Shown: positions 1 through 7,328 of the stretch, piece after piece
Numbering within the stretch: position 1 is the first letter of the stretch
How the letters are laid out: every line of letters begins with the position of its first letter
From: Planctomycetota bacterium
Lineage (GTDB): Bacteria; Planctomycetota; UBA1135; UBA2386
DNA length: 64,000 nucleotides
Assembly (NCBI GenBank): GCA_016713175.1
Contig: JADJPQ010000009.1
Coordinates: forward strand, 62,001-126,000
Reading direction: 5' to 3'
Position numbers and translations under genes: made by a program
Notes under the pieces: model-generated
Seen by the model: only the letters and a program-made list of their open reading frames with translations
Told to the model about the DNA's origin: nothing
The model's database searches: none

Positions 1-426
1 GACGGCGACATGGGCGTGGTTCTTGGCCGCCGACCGCAGCATCGCCGGGCCGCCGATGTCGATGTTCTCGACGATGTCCGCGCGGTTGGCGCCCGGCTTC
101 CGGACGGTTTCGCGGAAGCGGTAGAGGTTGACGCACAGCACGTCGATCGCGTCGATGCCGTGCTCGCGCATGGCCGCCGCGTGTCCAGGATCGTCGCGCC
201 GGCCGAGCAGGCCGCCGTGCACCTTCGGATGCAGCGTCTTCAAGCGCCCATCCATCAGCTCGGGGAAACCGGTGTAATCGGCGACTTCCTGCACCGCGAT
301 GCCGTCGTCGGCCAGCGCCCGCCGCGTGCCGCCGGTGGACAGCAGCTCGAAGCCGAGTTCCCGCAGGCCGCGCGCGAAGGCGACCACGCCGGTCTTGTCG
401 GTCACCGACAACAACGCGCGCCTCAT
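1..426 (-). CDS. purH: PurH, bifunctional purine biosynthesis protein, N-terminal part (cut by window edge)
   Basis: The first 142 codons of PurH are visible; the rest lies beyond base 1. PurH carries out the last two steps of IMP synthesis (AICAR formyltransferase and IMP cyclohydrolase) in the cytoplasm. What is visible is the MGS-like IMP cyclohydrolase domain, with the motifs LLSVTDKTG near the start, LLSTGGT and KTLHPKVHGGLL, all typical of the family. The ATG at 426-424 overlaps the prfB stop codon as ATGA, so purH is probably translationally coupled to prfB and follows it in one operon. The transformylase domain cannot be judged. Confidence 0.93.
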   Translation of the reverse strand, partial: MRRALLSVTDKTGVVAFARGLRELGFELLSTGGTRRALADDGIAVQEVADYTGFPELMDGRLKTLHPKVHGGLLGRRDDPGHAAAMREHGIDAIDVLCVNLYRFRETVRKPGANRADIVENIDIGGPAMLRSAAKNHAHVAV

Positions 427-1533
427 CCCTTCTTCTCGTCCTTCTTCATCTTGAGCCAGCCTTCGATGTAGCGGTCGAGGTCACCGTCGAGCACGCCATG
501 GACGTCGGAAGTCTCGATGTCGGTCCGCAGGTCCTTGCACAACTGGTAGGGCTGCAACACATAGCTCCGGATCTGGTTGCCCCAGCTGACCGAACCGCGG
601 TCGCCGTAGAACTTGGCGAGCTCCGCTTCGCGCTTGGCCAGTTCGACCTGGTAGAGCTTGGAGCGCAGGGTCTTCATCGCCGACTCGCGGTTCTTGTGCT
701 GGCTGCGTTCGGCCTGGCAGGTCACGACGATACCGGTCGGCAGGTGCGTGATCCGGATCGCCGACTCGGTCTTGTTGACGTGCTGGCCACCGGCGCCGGA
801 ACTGCGGTAGGTGTCGACCTTCAGGTCCTTGTCCTCGATCTTGACCGAGATGTCGTCGTCGAACTCGGGCACGACTTCCACCGACGCGAACGACGTCTGC
901 CGGCGGGCATTGCCATCGAACGGCGAGATGCGGACCAGCCGGTGCACGCCCTGCTCGGCCTTGAGCCGGCCGTACGCGTACGGCCCCTTGACCAGGATCA
1001 TCGCGTTCTTGATGCCGGCCTCCTCGGCCTTCTGGAAGTCCATCTCCTGGACCTCGTAGTCCATCTTCTGTGCCCACTTGATGTACATGCGCAGCAGCAT
1101 CTCGGCCCAGTCGGAGGCGTCGACGCCACCCGCACCGGACACGATCGTCACGGTCGCGTTCTTGCCGTCGTGCTCGCCACCGAGCATCAACTGGAACTCG
1201 AGCTTGTCGAGGACCTCGGCAATCTTGCGCTCGACTTCCTGCAGGTCCGACTCGACGCCCGCCGGGTCGTCCTCGCCCAGTTCCAGCAGCACCTTGCCGT
1301 CGTCGAGCAATGCCACGATCTTGTCGATCGGCTCGATGACCCCGATGCAGAGCTTCTTCTTCAGGACCAGCCCTTGGGCCTTCTCGGGTTCGGCCCAGAA
1401 GTCCTGCTGGGTCATCCGGTGCTCGATGTCCGCCAGCTCACGGTGTCTCAGAACGTAGTCAAAGACTCACCTTGACCTGGTCGACGCGCTGCTCCGCTTG
1501 CTTCAAGAACTGGCGATGATCGTTCAGACCCAT
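423..1533 (-). CDS. prfB: Peptide chain release factor 2, expressed by +1 programmed frameshift
   Basis: RF2 terminates translation at UGA and UAA. The gene has two frames: 24 codons from ATG 1533 end in CTT followed by in-frame TGA (1461-1459). A +1 slip on CTT into TTT lets reading continue with GAC into the long frame, giving a 369-residue product. In that numbering the RF2 anticodon-like tripeptide SPF falls near 203-205 and the catalytic GGQ near 248-250 (in SGAGGQHVNKTES), almost the same as E. coli RF2. Starting at the internal ATG (1415) would lose 39 residues and is probably wrong. The upstream frame is MGLNDHRQFLKQ..., which fits an RF2 N-terminus. Its TGA stop overlaps purH as ATGA. 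Expression is likely autoregulated by RF2 level through the frameshift. Confidence 0.95.
1458..1473 (-). promoter_or_regulatory. prfB programmed +1 frameshift site
   Basis: Read on the minus strand the site is AAGGTG-AGT-CTT-TGA-C. A Shine-Dalgarno-like AAGGTG sits three bases before the CTT slip codon, which precedes UGA and a C, the weak stop context. This matches the arrangement in E. coli (AGGGGG-TAT-CTT-TGA-C). Low RF2 slows termination at the UGA and favours the shift. Both flanking frames encode RF2-like sequence, which supports function. Confidence 0.93.
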
Positions 1534-1898
1534 GTCGGCGCCATCTGACCATCGACCCGGGCGAGTTTCCAGCGGCTAACCCGGCCAGGCCGGTCGCCGG
1601 GTCGAAGCCGACCGTTTCCGCGGCGCGCCACTGGCGTGCACCCAGCAAGAAAGAAACCCGCGACGGGCACTGCAGGCAAAGGATCGAAGTCGGCGAATCA
1701 TGGCCCGTCGCGGGTTCGGTGTGCGTTCCCCGCGGCTTGACGCCGCACGCTGATTCTCGGCGCGGACTCGCCGCGCATGAGCCCTCGAACGCGCGCCACC
1801 AAGCACTTGCGCTCGGCGTCGAGAATGCGGCGGCGGTCGCATCGGCGGATGCGCGGCATGGCCGCAGCGAAAAAAAGTCGGCCTCGGGCGCGAACTGG
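1534..1898. other. 365-bp gap without a recognisable gene
   Basis: No frame here gives a protein I recognise, although several open frames cross it by chance. It holds one clear structure, a perfect 14-bp inverted repeat (separate entry), and a run of seven A on the plus strand at 1870-1876, which is a T7 run just past the stop of the small minus-strand gene at 1899. I could not draw a convincing hairpin directly before that T run. The prfB promoter probably lies in this gap. Confidence 0.5.
1655..1716. repeat. Perfect 14-bp inverted repeat with 34-nt loop
   Basis: AACCCGCGACGGGC at 1655-1668 is the exact reverse complement of GCCCGTCGCGGGTT at 1703-1716. The stem is very GC-rich and would be stable in RNA or as a cruciform. 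There is no T run directly after it, so a classical intrinsic terminator is not supported. It lies about 120 bases upstream of the prfB start, so it may be in the prfB leader or may be a leftover repeat element. Confidence 0.7.
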
Positions 1899-2156
1899 CT
1901 AGCGATCGCGCAGCAGCTGCTGCAGAGCGGCGATGTAGCCGGCCCACGCGTCCTTGGCGGCACGGCAGTCCCGGCGCACCTGCACATCGCGTTCGAACGT
2001 CTCGGCGACGAGCTCGAGCAGGCGGACGCGCTCAGGTTCGGGCAGGCCGGGGTCGACGACACGAGCCACGAGCGGACGGACCGCCGTCAGGAAGCGCGGG
2101 TCCTGGTTGCGATGGCGAGCGGAGAGTTCGGCAAGCAGCGCTTCGACGCGGGTCAT
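1899..2156 (-). CDS. Small hypothetical protein (85 aa)
   Basis: The reading frame beginning MTRVEALLAELS encodes a charged, leucine- and arginine-rich, mostly helical cytoplasmic protein with no signal peptide or membrane segment. I do not recognise the family. A longer start at 2207 would add 17 poorly coding residues. The ATG at 2156 gives a more typical N-terminus, so I prefer it. It lies between prfB and the Fis-type regulator gene on the same strand, with sizeable gaps on both sides, so it is probably a separate transcription unit. Confidence 0.5.
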   Translation of the reverse strand: MTRVEALLAELSARHRNQDPRFLTAVRPLVARVVDPGLPEPERVRLLELVAETFERDVQVRRDCRAAKDAWAGYIAALQQLLRDR

Positions 2157-2289
2157 GGAGTGGGCGGGCGCCCGTGTGGGTTGCGGAACGCCGCAGAACA
2201 CTACCACTGCACCGCGTGGATGGCCGGACCATGCCCAAAAGCGAGACCACCCCGCTGGGGCCCTGGCTCGGGTCGGGCTTCGGTGCGAC

Positions 2290-2706
2290 TCAGATGATCG
2301 ACGTCAAGGCGCCGTTCGTGGCAGTGCGCTTGCGCGCAACCTGCTCCGACGACTTGTAGCTCTTCAACTTGTTGTAGAGCGTCTTGGTGTCGATCCCGAG
2401 GAGCTTGGCGGCGCGGGTCTTGTTGCCACCGGTGCTGGCGAGAACGCGCAGGATGTGGCGTTTCTCGACTTCAGCCAGCGTCAGCTTCATCACGTCGTCC
2501 TGGGTGCTTTCGCCGACCAGCTTGCGCAAGGCCAGTGAGGGTTCGAGCAGGCAGAGGTCGTAGTCAGCACCTTCGATGCGCCCTCGTAGTTCGTCGAGCG
2601 ATTCGCAGGTGGTGACCAGGCAACCCCAGTCGGCCGTAGATGCGTTGAGCGAGTTGGCCTTCGGGTCTCTGGCAGAGTAGACGAGAAGGCGCTTACCGAG
2701 AGCCAT
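2290..2706 (-). CDS. Fis-type helix-turn-helix regulator (138 aa)
   Basis: The C-terminal part, about residues 75-118, is a Fis/NtrC-C-type DNA-binding domain. It has KRHILRVLASTGGNKTRAA followed by KLLGIDTKTLYNKLKSY, the classic two-helix motif with the NKTRAAKLLGI core. The N-terminal part (KRLLVYSARDPKANSL..., LDELRG..., YDLCLLEPS) resembles a degenerate response-regulator receiver without a clear phosphoacceptor context. There is no AAA+ sigma-54 domain. ATG 2706 is chosen over the in-frame start at 2880 because the extra residues look non-coding. It is probably a transcription factor; its targets are unknown. Confidence 0.8.
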   Translation of the reverse strand: MALGKRLLVYSARDPKANSLNASTADWGCLVTTCESLDELRGRIEGADYDLCLLEPSLALRKLVGESTQDDVMKLTLAEVEKRHILRVLASTGGNKTRAAKLLGIDTKTLYNKLKSYKSSEQVARKRTATNGALTSII

Positions 2707-2888
2707 GCGACACCAAACCTCTTGGGCAGAGTCTCCGGGGGGGATCGGGACCTGTGCTACGTGTAGTCGCGGGGATCCGGGGACCTTTTTGACTTTTCGC
2801 GGATTTGTGCGACCTCGTCGGTCGACCGCGCCGAATCCGGAAACAGGACCGCTAGGCAAGCCAGAGACGCCGGTAACCAACCCTTCCG

Positions 2889-3791
2889 TCAGCGCGTCGG
2901 GAACACTTTGTGGTTCAGCGACAGGTGTCCGCTGCCCGTGCGCAGCACGATGTCGGTGGCACCGTCGCCGCGAGTTCCGGTGAGCAGGGCGCTGTAGTCA
3001 CCGACCTTGCGCATCTCGAGGCCGAAGCCGTTGCCGACCTTGCCGATTTCGGCGCGGCCATCGACCCGGAAGGACGTCTCCGGCGGCACGTAACACTGGA
3101 TATCGCCCTGCCGGGTGACCAACCGCAGCGACTTCCCCGGTTCTCGAACGAAGGCTTGCATCGCTCCGACCACGACCTGCACGTCGAGATCCCCGACATG
3201 ATCATCGACGATGGTCATCCCATTGCCCGATCGCAACGACGCGGGGCCACGGCAGGACGTCAGCCGCAGATCGCCGCGACCGGTGGTGGCCGACACCGCC
3301 GCCTCGCGGCCAGTGATGACGACGTGGCCGCTGCCGGTGACCTTCAGTTCGACCGGGAGTGTCGCCGGCAGAAACACCGAGGCCTCGACCCCGAGCACCG
3401 CGTGCAGGGCCAGATCCGGCATCATCGGAACGACCGGCAGTCGCGGCGCCTGCACGACCAGGATGGAAGCATCTGCCGGATCGGCAAGAACCGTGAACTC
3501 GCCAACGACGCGTTCGATCTCGGCAAGCACGTCGGCGGATGACGCCGCGCGACGGATGCCTCCTTTCCAACTGACGCGGACGCCGTCCGCGGCCGGCTGC
3601 ACCAGGACGCCGACCGTACCATTCTCGACCTCGATCCGGACCAGACGGACCGCCGAAGCGAGATCGACGCCGCCGGCAAATTCGAGATACGACCGGTGTC
3701 CCAAAGGTCCACCGCAACCAGTTATGAAAAATAGAGTTGCGGCCGAAAGCGCTGGCCGGGTCGCCGCCTGTCGGCGACGCGGGGCGACCAC
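2889..3791 (-). CDS. Lipoprotein with DUF4097-like beta-roll (toastrack) domain
   Basis: About 300 residues. The N-terminus has arginines, a hydrophobic stretch and a lipobox (FFITGC), so it is probably exported and lipid-anchored. The C-terminal half is made of short beta repeats of the type found in DUF4097/adhesin-like toastrack proteins (for example TSCRGPASLRSGNGMTI and GKSLRLVTRQGDIQC). There is no ATG near the signal peptide. I chose GTG 3791, preceded by a weak AGGTGGCAGG; GTG 3833 is the alternative. It is divergent from the Cys-rich protein and ECF sigma operon. Function is unknown; such proteins often accompany envelope-stress regulators. Confidence 0.7.
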   Translation of the reverse strand: MVAPRRRQAATRPALSAATLFFITGCGGPLGHRSYLEFAGGVDLASAVRLVRIEVENGTVGVLVQPAADGVRVSWKGGIRRAASSADVLAEIERVVGEFTVLADPADASILVVQAPRLPVVPMMPDLALHAVLGVEASVFLPATLPVELKVTGSGHVVITGREAAVSATTGRGDLRLTSCRGPASLRSGNGMTIVDDHVGDLDVQVVVGAMQAFVREPGKSLRLVTRQGDIQCYVPPETSFRVDGRAEIGKVGNGFGLEMRKVGDYSALLTGTRGDGATDIVLRTGSGHLSLNHKVFPTR

Positions 3792-3953
3792 CGGTTCGAG
3801 CCTGCCACCTGGAGATGCAGTTCTGTTCTTCACGGGATCGCTACTGCCAGCCTCGAATCGGGACGATGACTTCGACGAACGACGTCTTCGGAGCCGGAGT
3901 TTCGCTGCGCGGACGTCGTTGTGCGGCGCCGTTTTACCGCAAAGGAACCCTGC

Positions 3954-4886
3954 ATGCGCCTGATGCCGATCGTTCTCGCCTCGACCTGCCTGCTGTCCGG
4001 ACTGACTGCCCAGGAGACCCATGACGACCTCCGCGCCGAGATCCGGAAGATCGTCCGCGAAGAGATCCGCGCCGCACTGGCCGAAGTGAAGGGCGGAGCC
4101 GAACGGAAAGTGGAGGTCGCGATCGCCGACCAGAAACCAGCGAAGAAGCAGGCCAAGGCAACCCGCACGGTCGCCGTCGACGCTGGCAAGTCGGCAGCGA
4201 AGGCCGCTGCCGAGGAAGTCGAGAAGATCGTGCTGAGTCTCGACGACATCACCACCGACATCGCCACCGTGGACGGCACCAAGATCGTCCGGACGAGGGC
4301 GGCCAAGAAGGACGCCGACAAGCCGATGGTGTTCACACTGCGCTGCGAGGACGGCAAGTGCACGGTCGAGGAAGGCGGCGGGCACGATTTCGTGATCGTT
4401 CAGGGTGGTGAAGGTGACGAATGTCCGATGGTGAACCTCGGCGAAGGCATGTTCTCGCTGTCGTTCGCGACCGATGGCGAGTCCGAGGAATGCACGGACG
4501 GCAAGTGCGAGGGCGGCGAATGCTGCGCCGACGGCAAGTGCTGCGAAGCCACGGCGTGTGAGGCCGGTGAGTGCGACCAGGAAGCGGCCAAAGAGTCCAG
4601 GGCCCGCAAGGCCGACATTCACGTCATCCAGCCGGCAGAGGGCAAGCTCTTCGGCGGAACGGTGCGGCCGAAGCAGGTGCGCAGCTTCAACGCCAAGCCA
4701 CTCGAACTGAAAGTCGAGGGTCGACCGATCGAGATCCGTCTCGACGACATCAAGGTCGACGAAGTCCAGGTCGAGGGCGAGCCCAAGGTCATCGAAGTCA
4801 AGCCGTTGAAGATCCGCAGCAAGGCCAAGAAGGCCGACGACAAGCAGGACAACGTCCTCGTCGGCTATCGTCCGATCGCCGTCTGA
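3954..4886 (+). CDS. Exported cysteine-rich protein upstream of ECF sigma factor
   Basis: 310 residues. ATG 3954 follows a good ribosome-binding site (AAAGGAA) and starts a signal peptide (MRLMPIVLASTCLLSGLTAQ). The next part is charged and helical (LRAEIRKIVREEIRAALAEV), with lysine/alanine-rich sequence. A cysteine cluster follows around residues 177-205, built from DGKC/GGEC-like units (CTDGKCEGGECC, then ADGKCCEATACEAGEC), with one earlier copy near 130 (CEDGKCTVEE). The C-terminal third is basic with short repeated strands. I do not recognise a family; the cysteine clusters could bind metal or form disulfides. The sigma factor gene starts 34 bases after its stop, so the two are probably co-transcribed. 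Confidence 0.75.
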   Translation: MRLMPIVLASTCLLSGLTAQETHDDLRAEIRKIVREEIRAALAEVKGGAERKVEVAIADQKPAKKQAKATRTVAVDAGKSAAKAAAEEVEKIVLSLDDITTDIATVDGTKIVRTRAAKKDADKPMVFTLRCEDGKCTVEEGGGHDFVIVQGGEGDECPMVNLGEGMFSLSFATDGESEECTDGKCEGGECCADGKCCEATACEAGECDQEAAKESRARKADIHVIQPAEGKLFGGTVRPKQVRSFNAKPLELKVEGRPIEIRLDDIKVDEVQVEGEPKVIEVKPLKIRSKAKKADDKQDNVLVGYRPIAV

Positions 4887-4920
4887 AACAACGAGGCCGC
4901 CCGCCTCGAGGTCCCGTGCC

Positions 4921-5481
4921 ATGGCCCCTCCAAACCAAGCCCACCAGCCCGATCCGGTCACGATGGTCGCCTACCATCGTGCGCTGGCGGAGCACGCCGA
5001 CGGCCTGAAGTCGTACGCCGCGCGCATGCTCGGTGACGCGATCGCCGCCGAAGACGTCGCCCAGGACGCGTTTCTGGCGCTCTATCGGCACGTCAACCAG
5101 GTGCCGCCGGGGGCCTACCGGCCCTGGCTGTTCCGGGTCGCCCACAACCTGTGCCTGGATCAACTGCGGCGCCGCAAGTTCCGGCTCAGCCTGTTCCGCG
5201 ACCTGCAGAAGGACGACGACCAGCCGTTCGTCCCGGGTGACACCCAGTCGCAGCGCCCGGATCAGGTGCTGGAAACGCGCGAGGCCAACGCCGCGATCGA
5301 TGACGCGATCCAGCAACTGCCCGCGAAGTTCCGCGATGCTTTCCTGCTCTGTGAGGTCGAAGGCATGAGCTACGAAGATGCCTCCGCCGTGCTCGGGTGT
5401 CCGGTCAAGACCGTGTCGACCCGTCTGTTCCGCGCCCGCCAACGCTTCAAGTCCCTGGTCAGCCGCCTGATCAAGGTGTGA
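4921..5481 (+). CDS. RNA polymerase sigma factor, ECF subfamily
   Basis: 186 residues, the usual ECF length. Region 2 is seen at about 31-84 (AARMLGDAIAAEDVAQDAF..., PWLFRVAHNLCLDQLRRRKF). Region 4 is at about 121-180 (LPAKFRDAFLLCEVEGMSYEDAS..., KTVSTRLFRARQRF). It directs RNA polymerase to a dedicated promoter set. The following anti-sigma gene starts only 5 bases after its stop, the usual pairing, so its activity is probably held by that membrane protein. The ECF subgroup cannot be assigned by eye. Confidence 0.93.
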   Translation: MAPPNQAHQPDPVTMVAYHRALAEHADGLKSYAARMLGDAIAAEDVAQDAFLALYRHVNQVPPGAYRPWLFRVAHNLCLDQLRRRKFRLSLFRDLQKDDDQPFVPGDTQSQRPDQVLETREANAAIDDAIQQLPAKFRDAFLLCEVEGMSYEDASAVLGCPVKTVSTRLFRARQRFKSLVSRLIKV

Positions 5482-5486
5482 ATCCG

Positions 5487-6617
5487 ATGAACTGCCGCAC
5501 CTGCCAATTCGAACTGTCGCAATGCCTGGACGGCCGACTGCCGTCGGGCCGTCGCACCGTCGTCATGCAGCACGTCGCCGAATGCGATGGCTGCGCCACG
5601 TTCTGGAACGAACTGCAGCAGGCCCAGCAGCTGACGCTGCAACTGCCTCGGCAGCATGTCAGCGCCGACTTCCGTCAGCAGCTCTGGGCTCGGATCGAGG
5701 CCGGCGAAGGCACGCCGGAGGCGGTCTTCCACCAGCCAGTGCCACTGGCGACCAAAGTCCGCTATCTGCTGTCCGGCGCATCGATGGCCGCTGCCGTGCT
5801 GTTCGGCCTGATGCTGCTGCGGACCCCGGCACCGACGCAGCCGACGACCGAGATCGCCCAGCACGATCCGCGGCCAGCGCCGGTGATCGCCCAGCCGGCC
5901 GACCTGGCGTCCGGTGGTCACCGACTCACGCCGCGGCCGCAGCCCGACTTCGTTCCCGCCGATGCCGGCCTGGCGATGTTCGGCGGCGCGCGCCCCTTGA
6001 CCCCGGACCTGATCTGCGTCGAAGCTGCCCGCCAGTTCGAACGCACATTCGACTTCACCAACCGCCAGCTCACGGTCTTGGGTCAGCAGCGCGGCCCGCA
6101 CGGCGCGTTCGCCGGCCTCCGCGAGAAGACCGTCGAACTGCACGACCTCGGCTCGCTGCTGCTCGATCTGCGCCGCGACAACCGGTTCGCGTTCGATGAC
6201 GCGACGATCGATGCGGATCTGCGGCTGTTGGTCCGGACCCTCGACCAGCAACCCGCCGACGAAGACGAATTCGCTCGGTTCGTGGTGCCGACGATCCGCG
6301 ACGCCCAGAGCCTGGCCAACATGAGCACCTCGTTGAAGGTCTCGCCGGCACGCGCCAGCAACGACGAATCGGCGTTCTTGCTGCGGCTGTCGCAGGTCTG
6401 GCCCGAAGCCTTCCCGCGGCTGTTCATCCTGGCCGGTTCCGACCTCTGCGACCTCGAAGAACTCAATCCGGCGCGGACCTTCGCGTTCCACGATCACTGT
6501 GGTGTGCAGCAGTTCGTCGTGCCGCGCAGTGAGGTCGAAGACAGCGTCGTCCGGATGCGGGTGCTGCGAGTGACGACCGGCGGCGGCGAGCTGCACATCC
6601 AGGTCAAGACCAAGTAG
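5487..6617 (+). CDS. Membrane anti-sigma factor with zinc-finger (ZAS) domain
   Basis: 376 residues. The N-terminus has the zinc-binding pattern H29-x3-C33-x2-C36 (QHVAECDGC), with further Cys at 3 and 6, as in ZAS-type anti-sigma factors. One membrane helix lies at about 92-111 (YLLSGASMAAAVLFGLMLL). The remaining roughly 260 residues should be outside the cytoplasm and match no domain I recognise. It follows the ECF sigma gene with a 5-base gap. It is expected to bind the sigma factor until a periplasmic signal or proteolysis releases it. I chose the ATG at 5487 rather than the longer frame because the Cys/His motif then starts at the N-terminus. Confidence 0.88.
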   Translation: MNCRTCQFELSQCLDGRLPSGRRTVVMQHVAECDGCATFWNELQQAQQLTLQLPRQHVSADFRQQLWARIEAGEGTPEAVFHQPVPLATKVRYLLSGASMAAAVLFGLMLLRTPAPTQPTTEIAQHDPRPAPVIAQPADLASGGHRLTPRPQPDFVPADAGLAMFGGARPLTPDLICVEAARQFERTFDFTNRQLTVLGQQRGPHGAFAGLREKTVELHDLGSLLLDLRRDNRFAFDDATIDADLRLLVRTLDQQPADEDEFARFVVPTIRDAQSLANMSTSLKVSPARASNDESAFLLRLSQVWPEAFPRLFILAGSDLCDLEELNPARTFAFHDHCGVQQFVVPRSEVEDSVVRMRVLRVTTGGGELHIQVKTK

Positions 6618-6632
6618 GCGCCGGTCGGGGCT

Positions 6633-7178
6633 TCAGGCCGCGCGCCGTCGGCGACGCCACTTCGGCCACAGCCACAGGAAGTAGCCGCTTCCGGCCAGCA
6701 CCACGCAACCGACGGCGGCGCTGGTCAGCACCCAATCGTGCGCGAACGCGCCAAACCACGAGCCGTCGTGCAGCGACTCGAGCCAGTCGCTGGTCCGGGT
6801 CGCCGGCCCCCAGGTGCGCAAGCTGATGGCGTCGACCTGCACCTCGAGGTGGTCATGAACCGAGACGACCTTGTGCAGCCGCCGATCCGGCCGGAAGTCG
6901 ATCCGCGCGATGTCGGCCTCACTGCGAAACTGCGGCAGTCCGAGCGCGAACACCGCGGCATACACCTCGGGCAAGGGCTTCAACTGCTCCGCCGGCCCTG
7001 CGGTGCCACGCTGCGTCGGCGGTTGCACCCAGGCCCAGGACTTCTTCTGCAACAGCAGGAACCCGGTGACGGCGCTCATCGCCAGCACCACACCGAGGGC
7101 GATCCCGAGCCACTTGTGGACCTGCCAGATCGCCGAGAACGCGTTCACATGGCCAGCGTGCGCCGCCATCGCCGCCAT
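6633..7178 (-). CDS. PepSY-associated transmembrane protein
   Basis: About 181 residues with a membrane helix near each end. The first follows the HKWLG motif typical of PepSY-associated proteins (WLGIALGVVLAMSAVTGFLL). The second is VLTSAAVGCVVLAGSGYFLW, followed by a basic tail. The loop between them contains a PepSY-like segment (ADIARIDFRPDRRLHKV) and an HDGSWFG motif. Family members are often linked to iron uptake or reduction, but nothing here confirms a partner. It converges on the anti-sigma gene, 15 bases away. Start choice between ATG 7178 and ATG 7169 is uncertain. Confidence 0.78.
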   Translation of the reverse strand: MAAMAAHAGHVNAFSAIWQVHKWLGIALGVVLAMSAVTGFLLLQKKSWAWVQPPTQRGTAGPAEQLKPLPEVYAAVFALGLPQFRSEADIARIDFRPDRRLHKVVSVHDHLEVQVDAISLRTWGPATRTSDWLESLHDGSWFGAFAHDWVLTSAAVGCVVLAGSGYFLWLWPKWRRRRRAA

Positions 7179-7328
7179 GGCAAGTGTCTGACGGTCACGG
7201 AGTTCGGCCCGATTGCATGACCTGTCCGCAGGGCGCTCGTCGACGAGGGTCCAGATCACAACGTCCGCGGCCGCGGGAGCCGTGCTACCATCGCCCGCCC
7301 TGTTTGCCGGCCCCGGCTCCGTCCTCCC

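Noticed and set aside
423..1415. prfB read as a truncated gene or pseudogene starting at internal ATG 1415
   Set aside because: The frameshift signal and the RF2-like 24-codon upstream frame show a complete, regulated gene.
1870..1876. A7/T7 tract as an intrinsic terminator of the small minus-strand gene
   Set aside because: I could not find a stable hairpin immediately before the T run; the large inverted repeat lies over 150 bases further on.
2889..4961. One 690-aa minus-strand ORF covering the toastrack lipoprotein and the opposite strand of the Cys-rich gene
   Set aside because: Only the part from about 3791 down has a lipobox and the domain. The upstream part is the antisense of a well-supported plus-strand gene with signal peptide and ribosome-binding site.
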